Below are positions 24,908 through 32,988 of a DNA stretch of 64,000 nucleotides, piece by piece (position 1 is the stretch's first letter; each line of letters starts with the position of its first letter). Origin of the DNA: Natribaculum breve (lineage in GTDB: Archaea; Halobacteriota; Halobacteria; Halobacteriales; Natrialbaceae). A program made the position numbers and the translations under genes. Under the pieces are notes generated by a model. That model did no database searches, was not told the origin of the DNA, and saw only the letters and a list, made by a program, of their open reading frames with translations. The stretch spans positions 1,860,001 to 1,924,000 of the forward strand of contig NZ_CP095390.1 in assembly GCF_023008585.1 (NCBI RefSeq), in the 5' to 3' direction.

Positions 24908-26644
24908 CTAGACGAGTCCAGCGGCGGACTCGAGTGCGACCTGCGCGAACAGCGCGAGGTAGTCGATGCTGACCGGGAACGCGTCGCCACCCCGACCGAG
25001 CAGGCCACCGCGCGAGACGATGCTGGCGAGCGGAAGCGTGTACGCGAGGATGACGAGCACGACGGCGATCGCCGTCCACAGCTTCATGTTGTCGAGGACG
25101 GCCGGCGAGTCGTCGGGTCCGGACAGCGGCGTGGGGATGACGTTCTCCCCGGGCGACTCGGCGGACTTGTTGAACGCCGTGATGAGCATGTTCCAGAGGA
25201 ACAGCGTAAGCGAGAGGAACAACAGCGTCGCGCCGATCGCGAGCTGGGCGTTGAGTTCACTGACGGAACCGAGTGCCGCCTCGAACTCGAAGCCCTGGTA
25301 CTGCGGTTCGGCCGTCCGACGTGGGATGCCGATCAGCCCACTCCGGTGCATGCTGTTTGCCATGAACGTCATGCCGACGAACCAGAGGACGACCTGGAGG
25401 AGTGCGATCGGTTTACTCGCGAGCCGTCGACCGGTCATCTGCGGGATGAGCCAGTAGGAACCGGCCATGAACGACAGTGCGACGGCGGTCCCGACGGTGA
25501 GGTGGAAGTGACCGGGGACCCACAGCGTGTTGTGCACGAGGTAGTTGATGTTCATCCCGGCGTTGATCATACCGGAGAAGCCACCGGCGGCGAACATCAG
25601 TCCCGCAAGCGCCATCCCGGTGAAGGCGGGTTCGCGCCACGGAAGCGACTTCAGCCACGAGAAGTAGCCGTCACCGCCGCGCTGGCGAGCACCGTGTTCG
25701 ATGCTCGCGACGACGGTAAACGCCGTCAGGAAGCTCGGCAGCAGGAGGAACATCGTGTTCGTCATCACGATGAACTTGAAGCCCTCCGCGATCCCGGGGT
25801 CCATGTACTGGTGGTGGATTCCCACGGGCGTCGACAGCAGCAAGAACAGGATGAACACGACGCGTGCGAGCGGATCGCTGAACAGCCGTCCGCCGGCGAA
25901 CTTCGGCAGGAGGAGGTACCACATCATGTACGCCGGCATCAACCAGAAGTACACGATCGGGTGGCCGAAGAACCAGAACAGCGTCCGCGTCAGCAGCGGG
26001 TTCACGTGGTCGAAGATGCCGAGCGACCACGGGAGCAAGAACGCGAGAATCGAGACGGCGATGGCGAGCGTCGCGATGTACCACATGATCATGGTCGTCA
26101 GGACCATGAACGTCGGTAGCGGGATCCGCTCGTCGGGGTTCTCACGCTTCCAGGCCCACCACGAGCGGAACCAGTCTGCGCCCGCGAGCCAGGTGCCGAT
26201 GACGAACAGGACGAGCCCGATGTAAAACAGCGGGTGTGCCTGCAACGGCGCGTAGAACGTAAAGAGGACGTCCGCGCTCACGTCGACGGACTCGACGAAG
26301 CCAAGGAGGATCGTCACGCCAGTGATCACCGCACCGACCGTCATCATGAGGAACCACAGCCACGAGAAACTCATGTCCTCGAGGGGCCGCTCGAGACTGG
26401 TCGTCACGGCCCAGGTGAACATCCCCACGAGGAAGAAGATCGTGAACGCGATCACCATGAAGACGCCGTGTGCCGTCAGAACGGTGTAGTAGTCTGCGGA
26501 GTCGATAAATCGGACGACGTCAGTCCGGTGGAGCGTCTGGATTACCCCGAAGATGCCGCCGAGGGCAAGCATGATAAACGAGGTGTAGAACGCCGACCGG
26601 ATGAGTTTCGCTTCTCTCGGGAAGTGGTCGATGTAAGCACCCAT
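24908..26644 (-). CDS. cbaA: ba3-type cytochrome c oxidase subunit I
   Basis: A 578-residue heme-copper oxidase subunit with about 13 membrane helices. His59 and His381 are positioned to bind the low-spin heme, His379 the high-spin heme; CuB ligands are His228 (FGHPIVY, with Tyr232 for the His-Tyr cross-link) and His277/His278. The YxxHP-type arrangement and absence of the D-channel motif put it in the B (ba3) class. It starts 3 bases after the stop of subunit II. It reduces oxygen to water at the cytoplasmic membrane and pumps protons. Confidence 0.96.
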   Translation of the reverse strand: MGAYIDHFPREAKLIRSAFYTSFIMLALGGIFGVIQTLHRTDVVRFIDSADYYTVLTAHGVFMVIAFTIFFLVGMFTWAVTTSLERPLEDMSFSWLWFLMMTVGAVITGVTILLGFVESVDVSADVLFTFYAPLQAHPLFYIGLVLFVIGTWLAGADWFRSWWAWKRENPDERIPLPTFMVLTTMIMWYIATLAIAVSILAFLLPWSLGIFDHVNPLLTRTLFWFFGHPIVYFWLMPAYMMWYLLLPKFAGGRLFSDPLARVVFILFLLLSTPVGIHHQYMDPGIAEGFKFIVMTNTMFLLLPSFLTAFTVVASIEHGARQRGGDGYFSWLKSLPWREPAFTGMALAGLMFAAGGFSGMINAGMNINYLVHNTLWVPGHFHLTVGTAVALSFMAGSYWLIPQMTGRRLASKPIALLQVVLWFVGMTFMANSMHRSGLIGIPRRTAEPQYQGFEFEAALGSVSELNAQLAIGATLLFLSLTLFLWNMLITAFNKSAESPGENVIPTPLSGPDDSPAVLDNMKLWTAIAVVLVILAYTLPLASIVSRGGLLGRGGDAFPVSIDYLALFAQVALESAAGLV

Positions 26645-26647
26645 TGT

Positions 26648-27211
26648 TTAGGCCTCCGTCTCGTCTGTAGTGTCGTTACCGGTTTCGACGTCGGTTCCGT
26701 TGATGGCGTACTCGTCTTCGGGGTGGACGATGATCTTCCCCTCCATCGTGTGGTGACCGGCGCCGCAGTACTCGGCACAGAGGATGCCGTACTCGCCGGG
26801 TTCGTCGAACTCGACGGTAACCGAGGACACCTCACCCGGGATCGCCATCGTGTTGATGTTCGTGCCGACCACGCTGAAGCTGTGGATCACGTCTTCGCTG
26901 GTGATGTAGAACGTGACGGTACTGTTTGCGGGCACCTCGATCGGATCGAGGCCGGCCTCGACAGAGCCGGGATCGAAACCGAACTGCCAGGCCCGAACGT
27001 ACACCTCGTACTCGTTTTCACCGACCTGTTTGACGCCCGGCTCGCCGAAGTCTTCGTGCTCGTTCAGCTTTTCGGGATTGACCGTCTCCGCTTCGTCGTC
27101 GATCATCGCGATTCCGAGACCGACCGATCCGTACGTAATCGTCGCGATGAAGCCGACGATCAGCACCAGTGCAGCCACGAGCCACAGTTTTTCGTACCTG
27201 TGAATATTCAT
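26648..27211 (-). CDS. cbaB: ba3-type cytochrome c oxidase subunit II (CuA)
   Basis: A 187-residue protein with one N-terminal helix and an exported cupredoxin domain. CuA ligands are His110, Cys145, Glu147 (carbonyl), Cys149, His153 and Met156 within CAEYCGAGHHTM. Its short N-terminus with a single helix is typical of B-class oxidases. The ATG overlaps the stop of the small upstream subunit gene by 4 bases (ATGA). Electrons probably arrive from halocyanin, which is not encoded in this window. Confidence 0.96.
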   Translation of the reverse strand: MNIHRYEKLWLVAALVLIVGFIATITYGSVGLGIAMIDDEAETVNPEKLNEHEDFGEPGVKQVGENEYEVYVRAWQFGFDPGSVEAGLDPIEVPANSTVTFYITSEDVIHSFSVVGTNINTMAIPGEVSSVTVEFDEPGEYGILCAEYCGAGHHTMEGKIIVHPEDEYAINGTDVETGNDTTDETEA

Positions 27212-27384
27212 ATCATCCCCACCACCGTCGGACCGTTACCCAGGAACTCCACGAAGTACATGAACAGCCACATAGATGCCAGAATCAGGAAGTAAATCCC
27301 GATTAGCGCGAGCGTCCCGATCGGGTCGAACTCGTCGTGGCCGAGTTCACGCTCTCGTTCTTGCTCCTGTATTGCCGAACTCAT
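27208..27384 (-). CDS. cbaD: Small ba3 oxidase subunit, CbaD-like
   Basis: A 58-residue protein: a charged N-terminus (SSAIQEQERERELGHDEFDP) followed by one helix GTLALIGIYFLILASMWLFMYF. Size, single helix and location immediately before subunit II match CbaD of haloarchaeal ba3 oxidases (the subunit IIa equivalent of Thermus ba3). The ATG at 27384 is preferred to an upstream in-frame start because the extension is Arg-rich and unlike a membrane subunit. It is the first gene of the minus-strand operon. Confidence 0.8.
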   Translation of the reverse strand: MSSAIQEQERERELGHDEFDPIGTLALIGIYFLILASMWLFMYFVEFLGNGPTVVGMI

Positions 27385-27424
27385 ACGGGGGCGTAGGGAA
27401 AGCCGCGACTTACGACGTAGCCCG

Positions 27425-27443
27425 GTTCCCAAACGATGGGAAC
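27425..27443. promoter_or_regulatory. Palindrome GTTCCCA-N5-TGGGAAC between divergent ba3 oxidase and copper-assembly operons
   Basis: Perfect seven-base arms around AACGA. It sits 41 bases before the cbaD start on one side and just upstream of the TATA box of the other operon on the other, so one protein could control both. The six inner bases of each arm and the spacer length repeat exactly at 24832-24848. Confidence 0.65.
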
Positions 27444-27450
27444 GGGTCAA

Positions 27451-27459
27451 CCATTTAAG
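27451..27459 (+). promoter_or_regulatory. TATA box of the 69-residue protein / SafE-like / CcoI-like operon
   Basis: CATTTAAGTG stands about 28 bases before the ATG at 27484, so the mRNA is probably leaderless. The palindrome at 27425-27443 abuts its upstream side at the BRE position. Confidence 0.5.
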
Positions 27460-27483
27460 TGCCTCGAGGGCAGAGCTACCCGC

Positions 27484-27693
27484 ATGTCATTCGACGATCT
27501 GCAACCGAGGATTGCCGTGGCAGTCGGGCTCCTCGCGCTGATCCCGGCGATCATCTACGCAGTCGGACGTCCGAGCTTCGGGGGATACGTCGCAGCGATC
27601 AACGTCGTTCTCATCTTCTGGTCGCTGTACCTCGCGACCGAACCCGTCGCGAACGGTCACCACGGGAGCGAGTCCGGTAGTAGCGCGCCGTAA
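27484..27693 (+). CDS. Small membrane protein of the ba3 oxidase region (CbaE-like)
   Basis: A 69-residue protein with two hydrophobic helices (AVAVGLLALIPAIIYAVG and GYVAAINVVLIFWSLYLA) and a polar Gly/Ser-rich tail. It is divergent from cbaDBA and is the first gene of the copper-assembly operon; the next gene begins 5 bases after its stop. Proteins of this kind are commonly listed as extra ba3 oxidase subunits in haloarchaea; the assignment rests on context. Confidence 0.65.
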   Translation: MSFDDLQPRIAVAVGLLALIPAIIYAVGRPSFGGYVAAINVVLIFWSLYLATEPVANGHHGSESGSSAP

Positions 27694-27698
27694 CGGAC

Positions 27699-28526
27699 AT
27701 GGACACGACCGCGGTGACGGACATCTCGATCTACGCACAGGCGCATTCTCGTTCGGTCGCCGCAGAAAACGTCGATCTGCTCGTCTTTCTCGTCGTCGGG
27801 TTGCTGGCAGGAGCACACTGTCTCGGGATGTGCGGTCCACTCGTGACCGCGTACGCGGACAGGTTCCGTACCGACGGGCCGTCCCGTCGCGCAGACGCAC
27901 TGTCGACATACGAAGTGCGACAACACGCGCTGTTCAACCTCGGGCGGGCGGCGAGTTACGCGATTCTGGGCGGAGTCTTCGGACTCCTCGGCGCTGCCGC
28001 GTTCACCTCTCTCGAGGTCGCCGCGTCGGTCGGCGACGCGGTCAGGGGCGTGACGGGTATCCTCGTCGGTGCCGCCATCGTCACGAGCGGTCTCTACTAC
28101 GTTCGCGGGAAACCCGGCATTTCCCACGAGATACCGGTCGTCGGTCCGCTGTTCGACCGACTCTCGAGCGTGCTCGTCGGTCGGATCGATCGACTGGCGA
28201 ACTCGCCTGGCATCGTCGGACTGGGAGCGATCCACGGCTTGCTCCCGTGTCCGATCATCTACCCGGCGTACCTCTACGCGTTCGCGCTCGGCGACCCCGT
28301 CCGCGGCGCGCTGTCGCTCGCTGCACTCGGGCTGGGGACGATCCCGACGCTGTTCGTCTACGGGACGGTGATCCAGTCGCTCGGCGCGACGAACCGGATC
28401 CGCCTCCACAGGGCACTCGGCGTCGCGTTCGTCGTCCTCGGGTACGTTCCGCTCCAGCACGGACTGATGATGTACGGGATCCACCTCCCCCACCTGCCGC
28501 TACCGTACCAGCCGCTACCAGTGTGA
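27699..28526 (+). CDS. SafE/CcoH-like copper-handling membrane protein (UreH/TauE-SafE domain)
   Basis: A 275-residue membrane protein with about six helices. The HCLGMCGP motif at residues 40-47 in helix 1 and HGLLPCPIIYPAY in the second half are paired Cys/Met/His sites of the family often called sulfite exporter TauE/SafE, whose members next to cytochrome oxidase genes act in copper delivery or cytochrome maturation. It lies 10 bases ahead of the CcoI-like ATPase gene. Copper handling for the ba3 oxidase is the likely role; sulfite export, though tempting given the Soe cluster, is not supported by the motifs. Confidence 0.75.
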   Translation: MDTTAVTDISIYAQAHSRSVAAENVDLLVFLVVGLLAGAHCLGMCGPLVTAYADRFRTDGPSRRADALSTYEVRQHALFNLGRAASYAILGGVFGLLGAAAFTSLEVAASVGDAVRGVTGILVGAAIVTSGLYYVRGKPGISHEIPVVGPLFDRLSSVLVGRIDRLANSPGIVGLGAIHGLLPCPIIYPAYLYAFALGDPVRGALSLAALGLGTIPTLFVYGTVIQSLGATNRIRLHRALGVAFVVLGYVPLQHGLMMYGIHLPHLPLPYQPLPV

Positions 28527-28536
28527 AGACACGTCT

Positions 28537-30930
28537 ATGAGCTCCGACCTCCAGTCGACCGACGAAACGGAATCAGCCTCCGGTCAGTGTACCCTGTGCG
28601 ATCTGCCGACGCCGGACGAACCGATCACCGACCCCGACGTCGACGGGACGTTCTGCTGTCAGGGCTGTCTCGAGGTCCAGCGCGCGCTCGGCGACGTCGA
28701 CGACGCCGAGTCGGAAGCGATCCAGGACGCCCTCGAGGGCGAGACGACCGACCTCGAGGACGTCGACGGGGAGAACGCCTTCTTCGCCGTCGACGGGATG
28801 CACTGCTCGACCTGTGAGGCGTTCCTCGAGGGGAAAGCGGCGAGCGTCGAGGGAGTTCACGCCGCAGAAGCGAGTTACGCCACGGACGCCGTCCGACTCG
28901 TCTACGATCCGGACGTCGTCGACGAACGCGAACTCCCCGACGTCCTCTCTGGGCTTGGGTACACCGCGCGCGAACGCGGTGCCGACGCCGACGGTGAAGA
29001 GGGGAGCGAGGCCGACCTCGTGAAGTTCCTGATCGGCGGCGGGCTCTTCGGGATGATGGTCATGATGTGGTACGTGCTCTTCCTGTACCCGACGTACTTC
29101 GATTACGAGCCGATCGTCGACCTGGGCGGCTACGACGGGCTCTACATCTTCGGTAATATCTGGCTGCTGACGACGTTCATCCTCTTTTATACCGGCTACC
29201 CGATCCTCCGCGGTGCGTACGTCAGTCTCAAAGCGGGATTGCCGAACATGGACCTGCTGATCGCGCTCGCTGCCGTCAGCGCCTACACCTACAGTACGCT
29301 CGCGATGCTCGTCGGCCGGACGGAGCTGTACTTCGACGTGTCGGTCGCGATCATCCTCGTCGTGACCGCCGGCAACTACTACGAGGGAGTGATCAAGCGC
29401 CGGGCGGCCGGCCTGCTGTCCGACCTCACCGAACAGCAAGTCGAGGAGGCGCGGCGGTACGACGACGGCGAGACGATCCCCATCGACGAGGTCGAACCCG
29501 GCGACCGACTCCTGGTGCGACCCGGCGAGCGAGTGCCACTCGACGGCGAGGTCGCCGAGGGGAACGCCGCAGTCGACGAGTCGCTCGTGACCGGCGAGTC
29601 ACTCCCCGTCGAGAAAGGCGTCGGCGACGCGGTACGAGGCGGGACGGTCGTGACCGACGCCCCGCTGGTCGTCGAGGTCGGCGAAGACGCCGTCAGCACG
29701 CTCGATCGCCTGGTCGAACTCCTCTGGGCGATCCAGAGTTCGCGACCCGGCGTCCAGCGACTCGCGGACAAGATCGCGACGATCTTCGTTCCGCTCGTCG
29801 TCGTGCTCGCCGTCCTCACGACGGCAGGACTCCTGATCACCGGATCGCCCGTCACGGACGCACTGCTGGTCGGGCTGACGGTACTCATCGTCTCCTGTCC
29901 CTGCGCGCTCGGGCTCGCGACGCCACTCGCGATCGCTTCGGGCATCCAGTCGGCCGCGAAGCGAGGGGTCGTCGTCGCCACGGAGAGCATCTTCGAGGAC
30001 GCTCCGGACGTCGACGTCGTCGCACTCGACAAGACCGGGACGCTCACGAGAGGGTCGATGTCCGTCGAGGCAGTCCACGCGGCGAACGAGGAGACGGCGG
30101 ACGCGGTCGTCGAGCGCGCAGCGGCGGTCGAGCGGCTCTCGGAACACCCCGTCGCCGCGGCGATCGCCGAGTACGCCCCCGAGACGACCGCCGACGTCGA
30201 CGGGTTCGAGCGGGACAGCCGCGGGGTCAGCGGCGTCGTCGACGGCGACCGCGTCGTCGTCGGTCACCCCGACCTGGTACGCGAACGCGGACTGACGATC
30301 CCCGACGAACTCGAGTCCCACGCCGACAGCGCACGCGAGGACGGCGACGTTCCGGTCGTCGTCGGCTGGGACGGCCGCGCTCGCGGCGTGATCGTCGTCG
30401 GCGACGCCCCGCGCGAGGAGTGGACGGAGGCCGTCGAGGCGCTCTCGAGCGGGCGCGACGTCGTCGTCATCACCGGCGACGAAGGTGCAGCGGCAGACCG
30501 GTTCCGCGACGTCGACGGCGTCGACGAGGTGTTCGCGGGCGTTCCCCCCGAAGCGAAAGCCGAGACGGTCCGTCGGCTCCGATCACGGGGCACGGTCGCG
30601 ATGGTCGGCGACGGCAGCAACGACGCCCCCGCCCTCGCCGCCGCCGACGTCGGCATCGCACTCGGTAGCGGTACGAAACTCGCCACCGACGCCGCGGACG
30701 CGGTGATCGTCTCCGACGACCTCGGGTCGGTCGCCGAGGCGTTCGACATCGCGGGCGGAACGCACCGGCGCATCCGCCAGAACCTCGGCTGGGCGTTCCT
30801 CTACAACGCCGTGGCGATCCCGCTCGCGATCAGCGGGCTGTTGAACCCCCTGTTCGCCGCCGTCGCGATGGCGGCCAGCAGCACGCTCGTCGTGCTCAAC
30901 TCCTCGCGATCGCTCGGGTCCGGAACGTAG
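28537..30930 (+). CDS. Copper-translocating P-type ATPase, CcoI/FixI-like
   Basis: A 797-residue P1B-ATPase. The N-terminus has a Cys-rich metal-binding domain (Cys18, Cys21, Cys40, Cys41, Cys44) as found in CcoI/FixI, then an HMA domain with GMHCSTC (Cys90, Cys93). Eight membrane helices carry the CPC ion site in SCPCALGLATPLAI; the catalytic domain has TGES, DKTGTL (phosphorylated Asp) and GDGSNDAPAL. CcoI-type pumps export Cu(I) for insertion into cytochrome oxidase rather than for detoxification. Its position after the SafE-like gene and opposite the ba3 operon supports that role. Confidence 0.92.
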   Translation: MSSDLQSTDETESASGQCTLCDLPTPDEPITDPDVDGTFCCQGCLEVQRALGDVDDAESEAIQDALEGETTDLEDVDGENAFFAVDGMHCSTCEAFLEGKAASVEGVHAAEASYATDAVRLVYDPDVVDERELPDVLSGLGYTARERGADADGEEGSEADLVKFLIGGGLFGMMVMMWYVLFLYPTYFDYEPIVDLGGYDGLYIFGNIWLLTTFILFYTGYPILRGAYVSLKAGLPNMDLLIALAAVSAYTYSTLAMLVGRTELYFDVSVAIILVVTAGNYYEGVIKRRAAGLLSDLTEQQVEEARRYDDGETIPIDEVEPGDRLLVRPGERVPLDGEVAEGNAAVDESLVTGESLPVEKGVGDAVRGGTVVTDAPLVVEVGEDAVSTLDRLVELLWAIQSSRPGVQRLADKIATIFVPLVVVLAVLTTAGLLITGSPVTDALLVGLTVLIVSCPCALGLATPLAIASGIQSAAKRGVVVATESIFEDAPDVDVVALDKTGTLTRGSMSVEAVHAANEETADAVVERAAAVERLSEHPVAAAIAEYAPETTADVDGFERDSRGVSGVVDGDRVVVGHPDLVRERGLTIPDELESHADSAREDGDVPVVVGWDGRARGVIVVGDAPREEWTEAVEALSSGRDVVVITGDEGAAADRFRDVDGVDEVFAGVPPEAKAETVRRLRSRGTVAMVGDGSNDAPALAAADVGIALGSGTKLATDAADAVIVSDDLGSVAEAFDIAGGTHRRIRQNLGWAFLYNAVAIPLAISGLLNPLFAAVAMAASSTLVVLNSSRSLGSGT

Positions 30931-30997
30931 GATCGAACGGCTCTCGAGTCGACGTCGCGGACTCGAGTTACGTGGTCGAGCCGTCGTCTGCGTGCTC

Positions 30998-31002
30998 TTT
31001 TT
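30998..31002 (+). terminator. T-tract transcript end after the ATPase gene
   Basis: GCTCTTTTTCCCC, 68 bases after the stop, is an archaeal-type T-run terminator candidate. A palindromic repeat follows at 31016. Confidence 0.35.
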
Positions 31003-31015
31003 CCCCTGTAGTACT

Positions 31016-31099
31016 CATACGGACTCCTCTCAGTCAGTTCCGGCGCACCCGCGATCCGTCCTGCGGGTGTGCCGGTACCCAGTGATAGCAGACCGTATG
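31016..31099. repeat. Palindromic repeat family 1, copy A
   Basis: An 82-84 base inverted repeat: outer arms CATACGGACTCCTCTCA and TGATAGCAGACCGTATG, inner arms CCGGCGCACCCGC and GCGGGTGTGCCGG around a short GATCCGTCCT loop. It occurs about 85 bases after the ATPase stop. Confidence 0.8.
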
Positions 31100-31197
31100 T
31101 TCGGTGCCCATGGCCCGGTGGTAATTCTATCCGATACAAGTGTTAGAATACAACACATTAAAACTACATCATAAAACATAAATTTATATAATAAGAC

Positions 31198-31359
31198 ATG
31201 AATATGATGCGTGGAGAAGATATACAACGTTTTGCAATTGTCCTATCCGTTTCTGGAGGATCGATTTATTTACAACACCCAACAGGTGGTCCTGGTCTCG
31301 TACTAATATACGCGGGATTAGTTCTGGGACTTCTCGGGTTAGTATTAGAAATAGATTGA
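31198..31359 (+). CDS. AT-rich small membrane protein of 53 residues
   Basis: The ATG at 31198 opens 53 codons to TGA. The product begins MNMMRGEDIQRFAIVLSV and has a long hydrophobic C-terminal half (PGLVLIYAGLVLGLLGLVLEID), enough for one or two helices. Codon use is A/T-rich at third positions, unlike all neighbouring genes, and a TATA-rich stretch (AAATTTATATAATAAG) ends just ahead of the start. It lies in a repeat-rich, mobile-element-like patch and is probably foreign. No function is recognised. A start at Met3 or Met4 is possible. Confidence 0.55.
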   Translation: MNMMRGEDIQRFAIVLSVSGGSIYLQHPTGGPGLVLIYAGLVLGLLGLVLEID

Positions 31360-31398
31360 ATAATACATCAGTCCCGTCCTAAAGTTGTCTATCTTTTT

Positions 31399-31478
31399 AT
31401 ACTGCCGGACGTAAGTCGTGAAAGATTCTCGCCGTCCCGGGGTGGCGAGAATCTTCACACAGTTACGTCCGATAGTAT
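31399..31478. repeat. Palindromic repeat with ATACTGCCGGAC ends, 80-bp form
   Basis: Outer arms ATACTGCCGGACGTAA and TTACGTCCGATAGTAT, inner arms AAGATTCTCGCC and GGCGAGAATCTT around a 10-base loop. The outer ends are the same as those of the 110-bp repeats at 33693 and 63773 for the first 12 bases. Confidence 0.75.
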
Positions 31479-31800
31479 TAGGAGAGAGCATCCCGCCGTC
31501 GACGGCGGGCGTGAATCGCTGCACGAAGGATTTCGGTGCGCTGTGGCTGTACCGGGTGCTAACCAACGCAAAATAACCAAGATACTCTCGAGTCAGCAGG
31601 GTCGAGCCACGGCCCCACTGCCGGATAGAAATAACGATTGTACGGCCCCGCCAGCACCTCGTCGGTGTGTAAACGTACGTTCCCGACTCGGCAAGCCTCG
31701 GCTTGTGGGAAGCCCTGTCGTTTCCGACGGGGAGAAGTCACAGTTCGCCTCTAGTAGCATCAACTGACGACGCCTGCTAAACGAAGTTACCGGCCTTGCT
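31479..31800 (-). mobile_element. Probable remnant of an IS200/IS605-type element
   Basis: The stretch contains the hairpin CCCGCCGTCGACGGCGGG and the paired GCAAGCCTCGGCTTGTGGGAAGCC and TGTCGTTTCCGACGGGGAG segments, which look like the terminal structures and guide-RNA-like ends of haloarchaeal IS1341/TnpB elements. No intact transposase or TnpB frame remains; the best open frames are 60-74 codons. It lies between palindromic repeats in an AT-rich patch. The family assignment comes from recall of such ends and should be treated as tentative. Confidence 0.35.
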
Positions 31801-31900
31801 GCTGTGCTCACAAACTCGGCAGTTAACTGTCGAGATCGAGGGAATAGACCTAAACCGGTCGCCGTAGGTGACGGCTTTACGACAGTCGAGCGAGGGTGTG

Positions 31901-31982
31901 ATACGGACTGCTGTAAGTCATTGCCGGCGCACCCGCAAGACGGGTCGCGGGTGCGCCGGTAAATCGTTACTGCAGACCGTAT
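31901..31982. repeat. Palindromic repeat family 1, copy B
   Basis: Eighty-two bases, ATACGGACTGCTGTAAGTC to TTACTGCAGACCGTAT, with perfectly paired inner arms CCGGCGCACCCGC and GCGGGTGCGCCGG and an AAGACGGGTC loop. It is the most complete copy and is not adjacent to a stop codon. Confidence 0.85.
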
Positions 31983-32098
31983 GAATTCGGCAACATGGAG
32001 TGGGAGATCCTCTCGATAGATGCATTGGCCGTCGAATTCGATGAGAAGTTATGCGAGAGCAGCACTGTGTAGGAATTACGGTCTACGACGAAGGAGCA

Positions 32099-32170
32099 AG
32101 CCTAGGCCGGGATTTGAACCCGGGCTCTCGTCCTTACCAAGGACGCGCTTTACCGCTAAGCTACCCAGGC
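32099..32170 (-). tRNA. tRNA-Thr (anticodon GGT)
   Basis: Read on the minus strand, the acceptor stem GCCTGGG pairs with CCTAGGC (one G-U), the anticodon arm is CGTCC-TTGGTAA-GGACG with anticodon GGT, and the T arm is CCGGG-TTCAAAT-CCCGG. The D arm contains TAGCTTAGCGGTAAA. The discriminator base is U, as in haloarchaeal tRNA-Thr. No intron, and CCA is not encoded. Confidence 0.95.
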
Positions 32171-32241
32171 GCGCATCTTTTCGTTGACGGGAGTCGTCTT
32201 TATGGGTTTCGATTCGCCGGAGGGGTGCGGCACGTTCTCAG

Positions 32242-32928
32242 TCACGGATCGGTCGCCGACGTCGCTCGATCCGACCGGACGGTCTCGTGGGCGGTCGCGT
32301 CGGTCTCGCTCGAGTCGAGCGCAGGAATACACTCCTCGGCGGGCGGGAAGTCGACGCCAGCGGCGTCGCTGATCTCGTTTGCGAGCGCGAGCAGTTCGGC
32401 CGTCGGCGTCGCGCCCACGGTGGCCGCTCCGGTGACGACCGCCAGCTCGAGGACGTCGCGCTCGAGGTTCGCGTCCAGTCGTTCGACGTCGGCGTCCGAC
32501 TGGTCGCGCAGCGACTGATCGCGACCGAACGCCCGGACGGTTCGGACGGCTTTGCCAGCCGCGTCGGTCCGGGCGAGCAGGTAGAATCCACGGGCGACGA
32601 GGATGTCGGCGGCGAGGATCTCGAGATCGGCCTCGTCGTCGGCGTCGGCGTCGGCGTCACCGTCACCACCGACGATCCAGGGTTCCTCGTGGGCCAGCGT
32701 TCGCGTCAGGCGAAGGCCCTCGTAGATGAGCTGGACGCCCGCCGCACGGTGGGCGATGCTCTCGAGATCGGCGGTCGGATCGATCGCAGCGGCGCTCTCG
32801 AGCGTGAGTACACCGGGTGTCATCGATGCACCCTCGAGCGTGTCGGTGATAACGTCGTGCAACTGAGACGACTCGACGTCCGCGACGGCGTCACGGGCGG
32901 CGCGCCGGCAACTGGCGGCCCTGTCCAT
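32242..32928 (-). CDS. Conserved haloarchaeal protein of unknown function
   Basis: A 228-residue soluble acidic protein. The blocks SMTPGVLTLESA, HRAAGVQLIYEGLRLTRTLAHEEPW and LEILAADILVARGFYLLART recur in a family seen throughout haloarchaea (I recall it as DUF7114). The helical pattern with an Asp-rich stretch before LAADILVARGFYLLA is reminiscent of polyprenyl-synthase folds, but the DDxxD motifs are absent, so no enzyme activity is claimed. It is divergent from the enoyl-CoA hydratase gene, 60 bases apart. Confidence 0.8.
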   Translation of the reverse strand: MDRAASCRRAARDAVADVESSQLHDVITDTLEGASMTPGVLTLESAAAIDPTADLESIAHRAAGVQLIYEGLRLTRTLAHEEPWIVGGDGDADADADDEADLEILAADILVARGFYLLARTDAAGKAVRTVRAFGRDQSLRDQSDADVERLDANLERDVLELAVVTGAATVGATPTAELLALANEISDAAGVDFPPAEECIPALDSSETDATAHETVRSDRATSATDP

Positions 32929-32988
32929 CAACCGGGGGTTACGGCGGGGGAGGCAAAGACCTTTGGAAACGCCGATCCACCCTCACGC

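Noticed and set aside
24842..26119. Long plus-strand open frame opposite cbaA
   Set aside because: Arg/Glu/His-rich shadow of the oxidase gene with no domain; typical antisense frame in GC-rich DNA.
27699..28526. Sulfite exporter partnering the Soe enzyme
   Set aside because: The HCLGMCGP motif and the adjacent CcoI-type ATPase point to copper handling for the oxidase.
31543..31767. 74-codon plus-strand frame as an intact protein
   Set aside because: Low-complexity product inside IS-like end structures; better seen as element debris.
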